A stretch of 64,000 nt of DNA, from assembly GCA_016169945.1 (NCBI GenBank), contig JADLSH010000305.1, forward strand, positions 372,001 through 436,000, written 5' to 3'. Source of the stretch: Trachythela sp. YZ-2020. Its lineage: Eukaryota > Cnidaria > Anthozoa > Malacalcyonacea > Clavulariidae. Shown piece by piece: positions 36,101 through 47,171 of this stretch. The position numbers were made by a program, and so were the translations under genes. Below the pieces are notes generated by a model. It had not been told where the DNA came from. It made no database searches and was given only the letters and a program-made list of their open reading frames with translations. How positions within the stretch are numbered: position 1 is the stretch's first letter; each line of letters begins with the position of its first letter.

Positions 36101-39100
36101 ACCAACGGAATATTGATCTGCACGAATTCCCAATTGGACGTACTGTCCCCAGTCCACAGTGCGGCATGACGATGAACGCCGATAAAACCACCTCGGGCGA
36201 TGATAAAGTTACGACGGTCACCGCGAAGACGATCCAAACCAACGTGCGTTGCCTTGCAGAGATTGTAGTTGAACAAACAGCGGATTTTAGCAAATGGTTT
36301 TTTCCCAACACTCTTCACTGTCTTTGCGTAACGCGTCTCTTCGTTATCGGAAAGCATGAGGTCCATAGGGAACGAGAGGAGTGGACAGGGATCTTGATGG
36401 ATACTTGCCTTCATCGCAGGCGTAGTCATATCTTGCCACACGAAGTCCAAGCCCCAGTCGAGCAGGTCCTTATGAGAAGATCATTTGATTGCCTCAAAGA
36501 CGCTGTTACACGATGCAATTTTTCATGCAACTTGTTTTGCAGCCTTTGAACCAAAATTATGCGAGACTAGTTGCATGTTGTGTTGCATAAAGTAGAAGAA
36601 GCAACGATTGCAGGGAATATTTTTCAGCAGTGCAGCGTACGTATAACATAGGCCTCAAACGGCGACACAGTTTATGCTATTTTTTACCGTGATCATTGCA
36701 AATTGCATGAAGTCTATTGCTCAGTGTAACATCTTATGCCAGATAATGCCAAAATTGTTTTTCCAAACATTGTGACACAAGTTGCCAAAAAAATTGCACC
36801 GTGTAACAAGCGCTTTAACGTGTATCAGGCTCTCAAAACAGAAAAATAAAAAACAAAAGCAAAATGTACAAGCCCCCAAATGAAATGTGGCCCAAATCGT
36901 TGACTGGTCTTTTCACTCATAAAACTGAGAAAACAAACTGCAGAGACTAGCTCCATGAAAGTTGTCTGGGGCCTGGACAGACTTTGATTGACAGATATTA
37001 ATTAATACACAGGTTTACCGGTGATTAGAAAATGACTATTGTTGTTGTTGTTGGATTTTCGGGTTTGTCATGTATTGTCAATATAATGTAACGTACGAAG
37101 TTTATATTAAACCATTTATATGAAATAACCCGACTGTTATAAAACTATTAACATCGCGACATATCAGTCAAGTGCCCTCTATTTGCCACAATCGTGTACA
37201 AATAGCATGAAATGGCATGAAAAAAGTTTCATGTATGCTGGGGCATTCAAATGGAATTCGCTACCAAAAGAAATAAGGGAAAGCATGTCTCCCCTCCTGT
37301 CTTGAAATAGAATTGCTGCTTGCAGGAAATTGAAAATATTGACACGTTTAGTTTTGTTAAATTGTTGTTGTTGCATATAGCTATTTTTATGCTAGCTTAT
37401 TAGTCTGTATCCTTGTGCACGCCTCTTGTGGAAAACAGCTTAGCTTGACATGGTCAACGTGTTTCAATAATGTTTTACGCCATTTTTCAAATCAGGAAAT
37501 TAGGCAGTTTTTTCCAATCCAAGTTGAAGCCGAGGACCGGAGCTAATTGCGTGGACTTGAAATCTGGTCCAGCCCGAATCTCATTCCAGCTAAATCATTA
37601 GTTCAGGCGAAGTGAATTAATTTTGATCCAGTCCTAATTAAGACAGAATTAGTTTTGATCTAGTCCTAGAACTCGATTAAAATATACTTCTCCAGGTAAC
37701 ATGCGGTTGGCTATTTTCCTCATGCATTATCAATGCATGCATGCGTGATCTACCTACCTTGTATTGGTCTCCCCACCACTTTTGAACTTCCGGTCGACCA
37801 AGGTCCGGGTAGTGACCCCAGGTCAACATCCCCCTCCCGTAGTTCACATTCCCGACAAAGAACTCCTCGTTGCCGTTTGCATCGAGTGTGGGAGGTTTTC
37901 CTTCGCGTTGATTGACCACAAGCATGTTCGAGGATTTGCCGCTGTCTAAGGCGTTGTATGGGCTGAATTCACCCTTTTCGTCCACATTACAGCTGATGAT
38001 TGGAGTAATGTTGGTACTCATCTTGACAAAATCAAAGGAAACATGATCATACTTTATGGTTGGGGTTAAAGTTGGGCGAAATAGGTGGGTTCCAGTTAAG
38101 TGTTTTATATGTTTCTACACATGGTCGTCAAATTCAGATATATCGACAAATGCGAGCGAGCAAGTGATGTTAAGTGTTTGCCATTACATGTACTGTATTT
38201 GCAAGATGTATACCCGTACCTTGTATCCCCAATCGTGCAAAGCTCCGAAAAATTCCTTTGGATTTGGAAACTTGGTCGGACTGTACGTGAATGTGCGGTA
38301 ATTATTCTGAAAATCAACGTCAACATGCATCCCATCACACGGAATCTTTGCTTCACGATATTGGAGCGCAACTTCCAGCAGACTCCACTTGTTGTTATAA
38401 TTTGGCCCATAACCTCCCTGGTGATACCCAAATACGTACTTTGGCTTGAGATGGGTGCGGCCCGTGAGCTGCGTGAGCTCGTTGAGCACGTGCGCCACAT
38501 GATCTCCAACGAAAAAGTAGTAATCCAACTCCCCGTGGAGCGCTCCAATATAGTACTGGTTACCTTTCGAAGAAAAGATTCACAATAATCTTTGTTAGGG
38601 TAAGTTAAAGAAAGATAACAATTTTGTAAAATTTAGATTGTGGCCAATCACTGAAAAAAGACTCTTACACCTACTCAATGCAACATTTAAGGCGATGTTA
38701 GCGACAAACCGTAATAAAAATGAGGTTATACATATCTTCCTTCGTTTAGGCGTACCTTAATATTTGATATGTAAAAAGAAATCGCGTCTCAAGCGGAATT
38801 TTCATAGACCATCTAGACTCTTATACTTTCTGCATGCAAAATCAAACCTATATTGATGATTCCATTGACCATTTTGCATGCAGAAAGTATAAGAGTGTAG
38901 GTGGTCTATGAAAATTCCGCTTGAGACGCGATTTCTTTTTACATATCAAATATTAAGGTACGCCTAAAAGAAGGAAGATATGAAAATTTTTCAAAATGAG
39001 TTCTACAGTTTGAAAAGTTGTTTCAATCTGGACAAATTTAAACTTCGTTGTCAATGCCCTTCAACAATACGATTATAATAATTAGGATGATTGGAAAGTG

Positions 39101-41212
39101 TTAGTTCTATACAGTCGACTTTGTATTGTATTTGGAGGTGCGACTCACCTTGGCGTAGATTTATGAATGTCTGAGATGTGTTGTCAATCAGGACACCGTA
39201 CGCATATGGCTTGCCGGCAAACGCTCCTGTAGGGGTGGGGTTGTGCTCGATAAGGAATGGCGACGACTGGTACAGTGGCTCGTTTGGGTTCAAAGGTCCA
39301 GGATGTTCCCCTTAAATAGAATATTTCATTATTATGTAGGTACTGTGATCAGTGGCGGACAATTGTGGAGGGAAAGGGGGGAATTTATGTTGTCAGTTGT
39401 CACCGTATTACCACTCTTTTGCTACTGCAAATATCTGTCTTAAAATTGCTAAATTTATCCCTAACAACGCTTTCATGGTTGTAAAATTATCATTATGAAA
39501 AATACCTGAATAACTGTGTAACAAAGCTTTGATATCGCTATCTTAAAATAAGCTAAACTCGCACGAAATATTTCTTTTCAATTTTGCCCTGATCATGCAC
39601 TGTTTTGTCGAAGTCCAACTCATTACTTCAAGTCTTTAATTCTTTAACATCAATTACTATAAAAAGTCTTAATCGGGGTTAATGGATGTCAATTGTCAGC
39701 TAAAATTTAAGCCAATTGTCAGCTGCCAGTAAGATATTTGGTGATTGTCGCGCATCCATTTACATGGTCAGACCAGTCAGGGTAGAATTCCTAGCTGTCT
39801 CTTATTTGATGGAAAGACCTCGACGAAGCTTTTTGAAAATCTGCCAAAAATGGACCTCCTCTTAATTTGTTCCAAATTTTCCGGTCAAACCAGCCTCAAA
39901 CCCCAAAGTTTTGTATTCCATTTAACAATTTGATCGATCTGACCGATCTAGCCGCGTTAATGGAAAGCGCCCTTTAGTTGAGATATTTTTTCATGCTTGA
40001 GGGTTTGTAGGATCTAACTACCTGATAATTATATCAATTATATCATTATATCGTTTGTCGCAAAATCATAATTTAGGCAATAATAATTGTGACAAAATCT
40101 GGAAGATGCGCGGCCAGGATGAAACATAGTAAATAGATGTAAACATTATCTGAGCAAATATAAAATTATATCTGGGGTATACACCGGATAGTGATTTTTC
40201 AACCGTTGTAAAAATGCTTGAAAAGCTATAAAACTACGGATACGAACCTCATCATTAATAAAACGAAACTTTAATTTAAATTACTAAGTTTTAATCTGCG
40301 TTATACCAAACAACGGGCAATTTTAGAAAGCTTAAAAAAATCACTATCCGGTCGATAGCGCTATAATATTCGGCCTTCGTACAACCGGCCCCTGTAACCG
40401 AAGGCGCAAAAGTTGTTTGTATATTTTTATTAGTACAACGGCCCCCGTGGAAAACAGCGCTGACTATCTGCTGAAGTACCAGAGCTACCGTTGTTGTTGT
40501 AGATAAGATTAAATAATAATAAATGCCAGTAGTCATCAGTTAACCACATTCAGACCCTTCTATACACTTACCATCCGGTGTAAGATCTGGGACCTCGTAA
40601 CCAAAATTGTCATAGTTGAAAAACGTCAAAGCCGCTGGAATCTTTTCATAAATCTTCCCGCCAAACTGACCGTAGAAATGCTGCTTCGGTACCCTGCGCT
40701 TGTCCAAGCTCGCGCCGCCTTTCTCACCAAAACCATAGTACTGCGCATGTGTGGGAGCCATTTTGAAATTCGCGACGGCTTCGCCAAGGTCGCGCGGGAT
40801 GTACACGAGATTGTAGTCAGGTGGATCAGCATGAATAAGCTGTGAACCACGGTACACAGAAAGCGCATATTTTTCAAGGTTAACGCGTACTTCTAAGAAA
40901 TTCGTGTTCATTCGGAGAACACCATCTTCTTCTTCAACACGGAGGTCGTACGCTTCAATGCGATCTTCAACCGTTGCAGGTGACTCCGTGGGCACGTACG
41001 GCGCTTTAGGGTTTGGGTTAAAGCGCACTCGAAAGGTCTGGTGGGAAAGGAAGTATATGTAAATCTTGTGACCGCTGTCCAGCGAGAGTAACGCGGTCGA
41101 CGACACCTTCCTCCTCTTTTTCCCAACTCGTCACCTTGCCAACTGTTTTCCAGTTGACACGTGATTCTGGCGTGAACCTGTCAGCTCTGACGTAATCGTA
41201 CTTGGTAGACAT
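33198..41212 (-). CDS. GH31 enzyme resembling alpha-1,4-glucan lyase, eight coding exons
   Basis: Coding exons, in transcription order, are 41212-40572, 39310-39149, 38563-38214, 38021-37758, 36468-35918, 35014-34869, 34091-33795 and 33670-33198, all GT/AG. Joined, they give about 960 residues. A single extra base in exon 1 must be ignored to keep frame. Exon 5 carries GLDFVWQDMTTPAM (Asp about residue 485), the glucan-lyase form of the GH31 nucleophile motif, where hydrolases have WxDMNE. The presumed second acid lies in WTGDSTSNWEF (about 580), followed by SGCDIGGF. Exon 3 has LKPKYVFGYHQGGYG and DGMHVDVDFQNNYR; exon 4 has GNVNYGRGMLTWGHYPDLGR. Known lyases (red algae, some fungi) eliminate 1,5-anhydro-D-fructose from alpha-1,4-glucans without water. 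No signal peptide is seen, so it is probably intracellular. Lyase activity is inferred from motif; an alpha-glucosidase-like activity is the alternative. Confidence 0.88.
34092..34868. repeat. Intron 6 of the lyase-like gene: MITE and degenerate TTAGGG-type repeats
   Basis: 34298-34465 is a G/C-run MITE-like block (GTGGACAATGGCGAAAATTT at the left, GAGTTCCGCCACTG at the right). 34490-34830 contains two related blocks starting GTGACTTTCCATATTA and full of GGTTAAGGTTA / TTAGGGTTAGG phrases, related to the block near 26500. The 237-codon minus frame here (34277-34990) is intron plus exon read-through. Confidence 0.5.
35161..35868. repeat. 12-bp minisatellite, about 59 units, in intron 5 of the lyase-like gene
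   Basis: The unit ATGTTTACTGTC is repeated over 708 bp with only a few variants (ATATTTACGGTC, ATTTTTACTGTC, ATGCTTACTGTC) and one break near 35620 (ATCAACTGTC). The unit length is a multiple of three, so all frames stay open on both strands. The long frames here (repeating MTVN, DSKH, CHVY or LLSC) are artefacts. It lies wholly inside an intron. Confidence 0.95.
36488..36822. mobile_element. TTACACG-type MITE in intron 4 of the lyase-like gene
   Basis: The left end CTGTTACACGATGCAATTTT and right end AAATTGCACCGTGTAACAAG are inverted, with sub-terminal CAACTTG / CAAGTTG. It is a diverged member of the family seen at 48833-49138 and 56552-56861. Confidence 0.65.
37200..37345 (+). mobile_element. 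Non-LTR retrotransposon tail in intron 4 of the lyase-like gene
   Basis: Plus-strand translation gives MKKSFMYAGAFKWNSLPKEI, then RESMSPLLS, a stop and NRIAACRKLK. This is the standard end of a CR1/L2-type reverse transcriptase. It is opposite in direction to the host gene and broken by a stop. Confidence 0.6.
38731..38982. mobile_element. Long hairpin MITE in intron 2 of the lyase-like gene
   Basis: Two ~115-bp arms are almost perfect complements (ATATCTTCCTTCGTTTAGGC, GCGTCTCAAGCGGAATTTTC and CTTATACTTTCTGCATGCA occur on both sides), closing over a loop of about 25 bp. If transcribed in the pre-mRNA it would form a long duplex. Confidence 0.85.
39311..40571. other. Intron 1 of the lyase-like gene
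   Basis: 1.26 kb of AT-rich sequence. GATCAGTGGCGGACAATTGT at 39349 resembles the end of the MITE type seen at 34298. Nothing else recognised. Confidence 0.5.
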
Positions 41213-41554
41213 TTTGATGTTATGATGAAGTTGTCTAAAATGAGAAAGTTTGGTCAGCTCACTGACCTTAAAACTAGGACTTGATAGTGCATCTGCTCTG
41301 CATAAATGAAGCCAATGGCGGGGTAATATTGGTGTGCCCACCACAAATCTACTGTGGCGTCGCTGACTTTCTAGAACAGGTTCTTACAATTTCTGGTTTT
41401 TGATGCATGGGAAAGGACACGTATTGTCTAGATAGAAATTGGACATTAGCGGTCTCTCTTCGTCAGATAAATTTATCAATGAATAACAAAAGAGATTACA
41501 CCAATATGGCCGCCTCAAGTCTCGTTATCTAGTTAAGAAGTGTGCGAAGCTATA
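41213..41554 (-). promoter_or_regulatory. 5' flank of the lyase-like gene
   Basis: Upstream of the chosen ATG (41212). The frame stays open to 41344, but the conserved N-terminus (STKYDYVRADRFTPES, then NWK) begins at this Met. A further upstream 5' UTR exon is possible. No clear core promoter motif. Confidence 0.35.
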
Positions 41555-41890
41555 AGCGGTTAGCGCTATGCAGATGCGGTTAGCGCGCTGCCCCCTTACC
41601 TCTGAGCTAAGCCTGCTACCACAGGCTGAGGGCGGGGATCTACTTAGGTTGGGTAACTTCCCTGTGCTTTAAAAAGTCATGAAAGAAAAGTTTGGTTGGT
41701 TTGATTTCTCGCCTGTGCTTCGAGGGTTTTACACTGGGTCCTCCGGTTTTCCTCCCTCACTAAAAACTAACCCTTAGGCATTCATCGTAAAATACTAACT
41801 CACTAACCCTCGGAAACCTTTGTCAATTGGGTTGTAAAACTTGTTAAGGCTTTCCGTCCATCTCAGAGTGATGTCACGTCAAATTAAACT
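41555..41890 (+). mobile_element. SINE with conserved core
   Basis: A tRNA-like head with GGTTAGCGCGCTGCC and an A-box-like phrase is followed by GTGCTTCGAGGGTTTTACAC, then GGGTCCTCCGGTTTTCCTCC. It shares the core domain of the SINE at 7422-7740 but is more diverged. Confidence 0.6.
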
Positions 41891-42429
41891 TAACTAAACC
41901 ATTCAAATTACATAGAAAAGGACATTTGCTTGATAGTAAAACTACGTTAAACGCCTAGCGATTCAGTTGCTAAAGAATTTGACAGCTTTAATAATCCCCA
42001 AGTAATCTCTGCTCATTACAAATATTCTGTCTTCAAAAATGTCTCATAAAATTCATTAAGAAGCTCCATTCAGTCGTATTTTTGAGATCAGTGGGGATGG
42101 ATAAATGCTAGTTTCAGCCAATAGTCCACGTATGCTCAGATCACAAACGTTGTCAGCGCCCTACTAACCCTTGCAGAGGAAGGGGAGGGGGTAGGGGCAA
42201 TATAAATGCGCACATATTTTTCCTTAGTAAACTCTTTGTCGTTCCTCTGACTAGGCCATTAGATCCCATCAAGATGGATAGCCATTCAAGTGGCATGCGT
42301 GCTGGAAATCACGGACTGATTGCGTGTGCATTAAAGTTGGCTAATTCAAGCGCTGAACAGTTGAGTTAGGTATTCAACTCAAATCTCACGTATGGTTGAA
42401 ATCTTGAACTGATTATGTGAACAGTTATA
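41891..42429. other. No gene recognised
   Basis: Nothing identified except short repeated phrases (GAAATC.TGAACTGAT near 42305, 42395 and 42640). Confidence 0.3.
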
Positions 42430-42597
42430 AGGGACGGACCATTAGAAAAGTGATGGGGGGGGGGTTTCATCTGGATATTTTTCGCGGAATTTTCGCGGAA
42501 TTTTTCTTTGCTTTCCTCTTTGCAGGAATATTTTTTCTTTCTTTTTCCCTTGGGCGAATTTTGATCTCCCCTATCACTTTTCTAATGGTCCGTCCCT
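42430..42597. mobile_element. MITE, 168 bp, with AGGGACGGACCATTAGAAAA ends
   Basis: The left end AGGGACGGACCATTAGAAAA is followed by GTGAT, and the complement closes the right end exactly. The interior is a pyrimidine/purine-biased stretch. The 73-codon frame at 42417 spans it and is not a gene. Confidence 0.85.
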
Positions 42598-43319
42598 ACG
42601 TTGGCTATCTCGAAGTGCATGCATGCTTGAGATCATGAACTGACATGCATGCATATTTTGAAATCACGAGCTAAACATGCGCCCAGCTAACCATTAATTG
42701 ATTATTATTTATCTAAAGATACTCATAAAACCGACACAAATATAAAATAGAACAGGCAACTGTACATTTCGCGGCATGAAATGGACAAATAGTAATGACA
42801 TCTCAGATGAAAAAGGAAAAAAGCAGTAAAGCACATCCATCAAGACCACCCCCTGGATTGTTTACACTATATATTTATTTGCCCTAATCACAATACTCTA
42901 AGTGACCTTGCACTAAAAATACGTCACGCTTGTGTGCGATTAATTAAATCCCCGAGCAAATTCGCCAGTGTTCAATTTCAGCTCACGAAAACTGGTTAGG
43001 AACGTTTCAAACTAAATCGGAAACAATGATATACAGTAAAACAAAAGCAATCTCAAAGGGTGGATAACGCGGTGAAGCCTGTGTTTGCATAATTTATCCA
43101 CCGCACTAACTCTGAGGCATTTGCATTCACGAGTCGGAAAAATACACACGTAAAAACGCACAACTTGTAACAAACCTGAAGCAGACTTGAGACTTGTAGC
43201 AATGCTGTTTCAACCACTTGTTATCAGGATGTGTTCGCACTGCTTGTTCCCAGCTTGTTGACAACTTGCTACAAGGTTGTTGACTCAACAGACTTAGAGT
43301 TCCATGAGGGTCATGCATT
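42598..43319. other. No gene; dispersed CAAGTTGTAACAA repeat at 43140-43280
   Basis: 43143-43280 is a run of related phrases (ACAACTTGTAACAAAC, CAGCTTGTTGACAACTTGCT) found elsewhere in the window. Nothing else is supported. Confidence 0.4.
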
Positions 43320-43640
43320 GAGATTTGAGAATAATTGCAACTCTCGCTTGCGTTTGATCGAACTCTCATCAACTTCGAGCTGGTTAAAATTTTGATGAGA
43401 GCTTTCCCTCGTTTGACCGGTACGCGTGGTAATATCCAGTCAACTCTCATGCAACTCTTGTTCTCGTTTGACAGGGGCACGAGAATTGGTCAAGCTCTCA
43501 AGCAAACTCTCATGACCGATCAAACGAGCAAAAACCGTCTGAACAACTCTTATTAAAATTTGAACTAGCTCAAAGTCGGTGAGAGTTGGCGGTCAAACGC
43601 GAGCGAGGGTTGCAACTCTCATCCTCGTTTCACCGTGGCT
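43320..43640. mobile_element. MITE with CTCTCATC / GATGAGAG phrases
   Basis: Inverted ends TTGCAACTCTCGCTTGCGTT and AACGCGAGCGAGGGTTGCAA (by complement) enclose repeated GAACTCTCATCAA units. A related fragment (CGGTCAAACGAGCATGAGTT) lies in the last intron of the lyase-like gene at about 33696. Confidence 0.6.
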
Positions 43641-44170
43641 TTTCGCTATGTCTGCTTACGCCGTTATCTGATATCCAAAATGATTTGCTTCGTAGAATCT
43701 CATTACATGCAAACACACAGACAGACAGTCGGACAGTAAAAACATTGATAAAGGTGCTTTTTAAAGCCGTTTTCAAAAAGCGTCGTTTTCATGGATGAAG
43801 GTATCTGTTTTCCATCGTATTAGTGTGGACGATCGGTGAAAACGCATACAAAAGTATGCGTTTTCATACGAAAAGGTTAGTGTGTAGACGGGGTCATGCA
43901 CAATGATTTGCTTCATGGCATTCACTGAACAGACAGACAGTCGGACGGGAATCTGCTGTAAGCATATTAAACGGAATAGAATATCAATACAAGAAATGTT
44001 ATAACATGCATGTTCCTCTACATACCTGTACGTGGCAGCAAGCGCAACTGTTTAAACAATGTCTGAACACAACTGGCAGGCCAGTGGCGTGATGTGTAGT
44101 GATGGTGCAGGCAAATGTTCTCAGTTCAACTGAACTGACCTACTGTTTATCATAATACAATTAGCATTCA
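43641..44170. other. No gene recognised
   Basis: Repeated ACAGACAGACAGTCGGAC phrases at 43719 and 43929 show an old direct duplication. Inverted GAAAACGCATAC / GTATGCGTTTTC occurs at 43838-43867. Confidence 0.35.
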
Positions 44171-44286
44171 ATAGAGCAAGAGTAGCCAATCAGAATCTGA
44201 TATTTGTAAAAGCCCACTTCAAAGCTTACGTGTAAATTGGGTTAATCTACATTACCGAAAGTTACTCTCCTCTCGCCTGTATAAAC
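44171..44286. repeat. 115-bp repeat, copy 1
   Basis: Nearly identical to 50853-50968 (ATAGAGCAAGAGTAGCCAAT through CTCTCGCCTGTATAAAC; only a few differences). The second copy abuts the end of a segmental duplication. Confidence 0.85.
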
Positions 44287-45257
44287 TTGATTCAAACATC
44301 TTGAGATTGCTCTTTCCATGAAGATTACAAATATATAGAATTCATCTTGTCATAAAAGGTTTTACTGTAGTATATCGCGCTTTAAAAGGACATCTTTATG
44401 TATTGCCGTAATAGAACACCGTACGAAGTGTCCGCATTTCAACATTTTAGCTCGTTAAAGAAAACGGCCCCCAAAACGTAACCTTCAACATCCTAAAGAC
44501 CCAATTAGAAACTGCATTTTTACAACGGAGTTGACTTAATTTTACTCGAAAATACCGACGTGGAAATAGAAAGCACAATGCGGCAGAGCAAAAGTTAGGA
44601 GGTTTTGCGATGCGCAGCCGTGTATGGGTATGTCATCTTACATTTGAGTATATTGCTTTAAGAGGAAAATATATCTCTGGGTTTTGCAATGTTGATTTCT
44701 TTTATTGACAATTTCTGTATCGTTTATTATACGCGTTTTAGACAGGATGTTTCGGACCAACTCGGACCGAATTAAGTAGTGTAATTTTACAATTTGGGAC
44801 CGACTTTTTTGAAATATTCACAAATGATGGGGGTGTCACACACACCCCTAATGTGCGCCCCTGATTCCCACATTCTCGCATTCCATGCCCTATCAAAGGC
44901 ATGATTCCGATTATACAAAAGATTATGTTCTCCATTGTGATTCAACAATGCATATCACAATAACGAAATTCTCCTGGGAGCTATAAAAGACTTTTGCCTG
45001 CCAGAAAAACGTAAACAAGGCAAGTGGTCTATTCAATACGACAACAGAGATTAATTTCTGATCTTTGTTATCCTTTCTACAGGTTGTCCCGAAAAAAAGT
45101 ATACCTTTTGACATTTTCCTATTGTAATAATTTGAATGCCTGAGCATTATGCTGAACCCACTTTCTATCCTAACTATACTTTTTTACGCACCCGTGGGTT
45201 CAGCATTGTAATAAGGCATTCAAATTCAATAATTCAAATTCAATAAGGCACTCACAT
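44287..45257. other. No gene recognised
   Basis: Contains an inverted pair around AAAAAGTATA / TATACTTTTT (45096 and 45170) and GGGTTCAGCATTGTAATAAG, i.e. a small decayed hairpin element. No coding signal. Confidence 0.35.
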
Positions 45258-45425
45258 CAGCCTCGTACCCAGGCGCTTTAACGTGCTAAGCGGTTGCGCG
45301 ACGCGCGCGTGGAAACTGTAGTGCGTAGCCCACGACGGGACGGGTTCCATTTCTCCCCTCGCGTGTTGTCCCGCGCGCTCTTCACGTAACCGTGTAGCAA
45401 GCCAAAGCGCCTGGGTACGAGGCTG
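45258..45425. mobile_element. MITE with CAGCCTCGTACCCAGGCGC ends
   Basis: The left end CAGCCTCGTACCCAGGCGCT is matched exactly by the complement at the right. GC-rich interior. It abuts the truncated cupin gene copy, 10 bp away, so it may have contributed to the truncation. Confidence 0.8.
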
Positions 45426-45435
45426 GTGTCACCTA

Positions 45436-45921
45436 CCAGACAAAATAAATCTCGGTGGTATTATCCTTGACAAAGGCTGGTCGCACTTAAGCGCCACAGT
45501 TCCCGATTTCTCCACCGAGTACCCGCTTTACAAGTCAGCGCAATACGAAGTTGGCAAAGTAAAGTTCGACCCCTTCTTCGCTACCGGGGCAATAGCTGCA
45601 CCGAAGCAAGAGAACATGCGAACCTATCAGGTGAAGGTGAACCTCTGGTTCAGCCCTGAAAATAGTAACTGCGCAATCCACAATCATCACACGGACCCAG
45701 AGTTGCTCGAAGTACATACTCAGATATTTGGCGTCGGCCGCATGCAGAAATTCCATGAGCAGAAGTTCGACTCCATTTACGAAGATGTAATTCTGGGAGC
45801 AGGAATGACGCATGTTTGCTTTACAGGCGTGAACGAAGACGGCTCATTATATTATCCTTGGCATCAGTATTTCGCTGACCCCGATTGTATCTGGATGGCG
45901 ATAGAATATCACCCACAGTAA
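45436..45921 (+). pseudogene. Cupin-like gene, 5'-truncated copy 1
   Basis: 162 codons, in frame to the stop, match residues from IPDKINLGGI to the end (MAIEYHPQ) of the full copy at 47337. The first ~105 codons, including the signal peptide, are missing. The cupin signature AIHNHHTDPELLEVH is kept. Differences from the other copies are few (DKGWSHL, CFTGVNEDGSLYYPW, ADPDCIW). AATAAA at 45928 serves as polyadenylation signal seven bases after the stop. No initiator with leader is seen, although the break lies next to a CAG that could act as a splice acceptor, so a pseudogene is likely but not proven. Confidence 0.75.
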
Positions 45922-46349
45922 AATTCCAATAAAACATTTCAGAAAAACACTCTAGTCAACTTAGTCAATTACGGACAAAAACATGACCCGTCTACACTAC
46001 AGATTTTGGGCAAGGCACAGCTGAAAGGGCACGGCATGCACGACAAATTGCAAGCACTGTTCTCAAAAACCAGGACTGAATAGAGCATCTTTATAATTTT
46101 GTGAGCCATTCTTGAAAAGGAGAATAGATTAAGGCTATCAAATTCTTTACAAATCGAACCGTGACAGGTGTTTAAATTAGTTTTACTATCAAGCAAATCT
46201 CTTTTCCCATGTAACTTCAAGATCTATTTTTCCACACCTTTTGAAATGAGTTTTAGAACGTTTCAAGCACTGTGGTGTAAAAATCATTACTATTAGTGAT
46301 CATTATATGGTATACGCAAAATTCATAAAACTAAAGAGGCACCTCGAAT
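45922..46349. repeat. Duplicated 3' flank of cupin copy 1
   Basis: The first ~350 bp (GACCCGTCTACACTACAG, GGGCAAGGCACAGCTGAAAG) match the flanks of copies 2 and 3, so the duplicated unit once included this region. No gene. Confidence 0.7.
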
Positions 46350-46822
46350 TGTTGAATACCGTGATCTTAAGCATTTTAATTAATAGAACAAATTTCCTCC
46401 TTGAATTAGAATCCCTCTCAAACCTTAACGTAGATTATTTGGACCCCAACAGGTCATAGAAAATCTGGAAAAATGCATTTCTTGATATTATAAGCATGCA
46501 CCCCTAAAAAACCGTAGGGTGTCTGGCAAACGCGGGCCATGGTTGACCAAGGACCTAATTGTTAAAAAAAGGCATAATGCATATTTAAAGAAAAAAGCAG
46601 TATCATCTGGATTAGATGCTGACTGGAGTGCTTACAAATCGGCAAAAACCATTATAATAGATTAATTAAGGATACCGTTCGTCGGCACTATCAAGATGAA
46701 TTACAAAGTAACTCGGGGAATCTTAAAAAAACTTGGAAGACAATTAATGAATTGATTAATAAATCCGGCAAGGATAGCAAGATACTAGAGTTAAGAAATG
46801 ATGAAGGTGAGATAATGGGAAC
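46350..46822 (+). mobile_element. Non-LTR retrotransposon internal fragment
   Basis: Plus-strand pieces read KIWKNAFLDIISMH, RRVSGKRGPWLTKDLIVKKR, SAYKSAK and KKTWKTINELINKSGK. This is the linker between endonuclease and reverse transcriptase in CR1/L2/Jockey-type elements. It is broken by frameshifts and interrupted at 46823 by a TTAA-flanked MITE. Confidence 0.75.
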
Positions 46823-46826
46823 TTAA

Positions 46827-47171
46827 GCATGTAGGACGGCAACACGACGACGACGGCCAAAACAAACTCCTTCAAATAAATGATAGTAAAGAAAACTTGT
46901 CGTGTATTATCAATTGTATGAATTTAATACAGTTTAAGAAGTTGAAGACATGGGCTTTATTGTTGAGAAGAGTTCTACTGAACCAATTTGAAGTAGCACT
47001 TGTTTCGGCTTGAATTGTAGGCGTTGTATACAAGGCGTGAAAATCTGTGATTTGCCGTTGTAAACAGAGCGAGGACCGCGTCTAAAACTCCCGTGGGAGT
47101 TTAATTATTCATTTCTTTTCATCGACTTATTGTATTAATCGCCGTCGTCGTCGTGTTGCCGTCCTACATGC
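46827..47171. mobile_element. MITE, 345 bp, with TTAA target duplication
   Basis: Inverted ends GCATGTAGGACGGCAACACG, continuing ACGACGACGGC, are flanked by TTAA at 46823-46826 and 47172-47175. TTAA targets are used by piggyBac and Kolobok transposons. The ends do not start with CCC, so the superfamily is left open. Confidence 0.8.

Noticed and set aside
45535..45813. Minus-strand frames of 88-92 codons opposite all three cupin copies
   Set aside because: They mirror a conserved coding strand; their conservation follows from the cupin frame.
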